Program-made: the position numbers and the translations under genes | Shown here: positions 14,137-14,950 of the stretch, piece after piece | Position numbering within the stretch: the first letter of the stretch is position 1 | Layout of the letters: each line of letters opens with the position of its first letter | The notes under the pieces: generated by a model | Databases searched by the model: none | Told to the model about the DNA's origin: nothing | What the model saw: the letters and a program-made list of their open reading frames with translations, nothing else | Source of the DNA: AC-9 sp051984395 | GTDB taxonomy: Bacteria > Actinomycetota > Acidimicrobiia > Acidimicrobiales > AC-9 | Length of the DNA: 14,950 nucleotides | Direction of reading: 5' to 3' | NCBI GenBank assembly: GCA_051984395.1 | Contig: JBPYEZ010000106.1 | Location: forward strand, 1 to 14,950

Positions 14137-14338
14137 GGGCCGCAGACGACAACACCGGGTGACCCACGGCCGCCCGACGACAGACCGAAGAAACTGAGGC
14201 GGGAGCATCCCGCCCGAGAGAACGCAGCAGGCGGCGCCGGCTGTCAGCTGCCAGTGGCCGGCCACCCGGCAGGGAAGAAGGTCAGGTGCCCGACCACTGG
14301 GAACTGGCCCGGACGCCGTCTGGCAGACAAGGAGTGTC
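14137..14338 (+). promoter_or_regulatory. Structured rpsO-pnp spacer / pnp leader
   Basis: No gene is visible in these 202 bp. They contain a 7-bp stem GGCGGGA (14198-14204) and TCCCGCC (14208-14214) with a 3-nt loop and no T-run; a perfect 12-bp palindrome GTGGCCGGCCAC (14254-14265); and a long-range pairing CCAGTGG (14251-14257) with CCACTGG (14294-14300). In E. coli a stem in this leader is cut by RNase III and used by PNPase to control itself. The present stems are candidates for a similar role. The pnp ribosome site AAGGAG (14329-14334) is 4 nt from the ATG. Confidence 0.5.
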
Positions 14339-14950
14339 ATGCCGGACGCCATCTCAGTGTCGGCCCCCGTCAGCGGGACCGACCGACGCCTCACCCTCGA
14401 GACCGGCAAGCTGGCCGGTCAGGCCGACGGAGCCGTGCTCGCCCGGCTCGGCGACACGGTGGTGCTGGTCACCGCCACGGCCGCCAAGACGGTGCGCGAG
14501 GGCATCGATTTCTTTCCCCTGACCGTCGACATCGAAGAGCGGATGTACGCCGCCGGCAAGATCCCCGGCTCGTTCTTCCGGCGCGAGGGTCGGGCCACCG
14601 ACCAGGCCATCCTCACCGGCCGGCTCATCGACCGGCCCCTGCGGCCGTCGTTCCCCGCCGGCTTCCGGAACGAGGTCCACGTCGTGGGCACGATCCTCGG
14701 TGCCGACCAGGAGAACCCCCACGACGTGCTGGCCATCAACGCGGCCTCGGCAGCATTGATGGTCTCGGGCATCCCCTTCGACGGGCCGATCGGTGCCGTC
14801 CGCATCGCCTGGTCCCAAGAGGGGAGCTGGATACCGCACGCCACCTACCAGGAGGGCGACGCCTCGACCTTCGAGCTGGTCGTGGCGGGCCGGGCCCTCG
14901 GGGACGAGGTCGACAGCGACGTCGCCATCATGATGGTCGAGGCCGGGGGG
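14339..14950 (+). CDS. pnp: Polyribonucleotide nucleotidyltransferase (PNPase), 3' end outside window
   Basis: Phosphorolytic 3'-5' exoribonuclease of the degradosome; it also adds tails to RNA. The reading frame runs open from ATG 14339 to the window edge, 204 codons. It covers most of the first RNase PH domain: DTVVLVTATA, GKIPGSFFRREGR, LIDRPLRPSFP and VSGIPFDGPIGAVRI are family blocks in the expected order. The N terminus starts about 10 residues before the conserved region. The second catalytic RNase PH domain, KH and S1 domains lie beyond the window. It follows rpsO, as in most bacteria. Confidence 0.96.
   Translation, partial: MPDAISVSAPVSGTDRRLTLETGKLAGQADGAVLARLGDTVVLVTATAAKTVREGIDFFPLTVDIEERMYAAGKIPGSFFRREGRATDQAILTGRLIDRPLRPSFPAGFRNEVHVVGTILGADQENPHDVLAINAASAALMVSGIPFDGPIGAVRIAWSQEGSWIPHATYQEGDASTFELVVAGRALGDEVDSDVAIMMVEAGG

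Noticed and set aside
14198..14214. Intrinsic terminator after rpsO
   Set aside because: A stable stem is present, but no T-run follows; kept only as part of the structured leader.
1..14950. Mobile element, defence system or biosynthetic cluster
   Set aside because: All coding space is filled by conserved housekeeping genes in a conserved order; no transposase, integrase, CRISPR repeat or toxin-antitoxin pair is visible.

Overview
The window is a very GC-rich, gene-dense stretch of conserved bacterial housekeeping DNA. Every gene can be assigned to a known family. I see no transposase, integrase, phage gene, CRISPR array, tRNA or rRNA. The gene order (rseP-ispG-acetyltransferase-proS, then rimP-nusA-ylxR-infB-ylxP-rbfA-truB-ribF, then rpsO-pnp), the absence of ylxQ between ylxR and infB, the Gly/Pro/Arg-rich linker of IF2 and the Eis-type acetyltransferase all point to an actinobacterium. 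My best guess, at moderate confidence, is class Acidimicrobiia, from the RseP and NusA sequence style.

Layout. Positions 1-3745 (+) form a tight cluster: the site-2 protease RseP (5' end probably outside the window), the MEP-pathway enzyme IspG, and an Eis-like GNAT acetyltransferase. proS (3764-5140, minus) faces this cluster tail to tail and is an archaeal/eukaryotic-type prolyl-tRNA synthetase. A 257-bp divergent intergenic region (5141-5397) holds an extended -10 promoter, two pairs of short direct repeats and a perfect 12-bp hairpin, all ahead of rimP. The operon rimP-nusA-ylxR-infB-ylxP-rbfA-truB-ribF (5398-13238) has overlaps or very short gaps throughout. It covers 30S maturation (RimP, RbfA), transcription elongation and termination (NusA), initiation (IF2), tRNA psi55 formation (TruB) and flavin cofactor synthesis (RibF). 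arfB (minus) overlaps the 3' end of ribF by 38 bp. It is divergent from rpsO, which has its own extended -10 promoter, and a structured leader leads into pnp, which runs off the right edge.

The main unusual signal is at translation starts inside the nusA-infB operon. ylxR has no ATG, GTG, TTG or CTG between the preceding in-frame stop and its conserved CVGCR motif. The only sensible start is an ATA that overlaps the nusA TAG stop (ATAG), 7 nt after a perfect AGGAGG. ylxP likewise seems to begin at an ACG inside the end of infB, with a GGAG upstream, and infB itself appears to use TTG. Three non-AUG starts in a row around the gene for initiation factor 2 suggest that these cistrons respond to initiation fidelity, as is known for the AUU start of infC in E. 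coli. Both start calls are read from sequence; the regulatory idea is inference. I found no clearly new biological system beyond this and the putative rimP leader attenuator.
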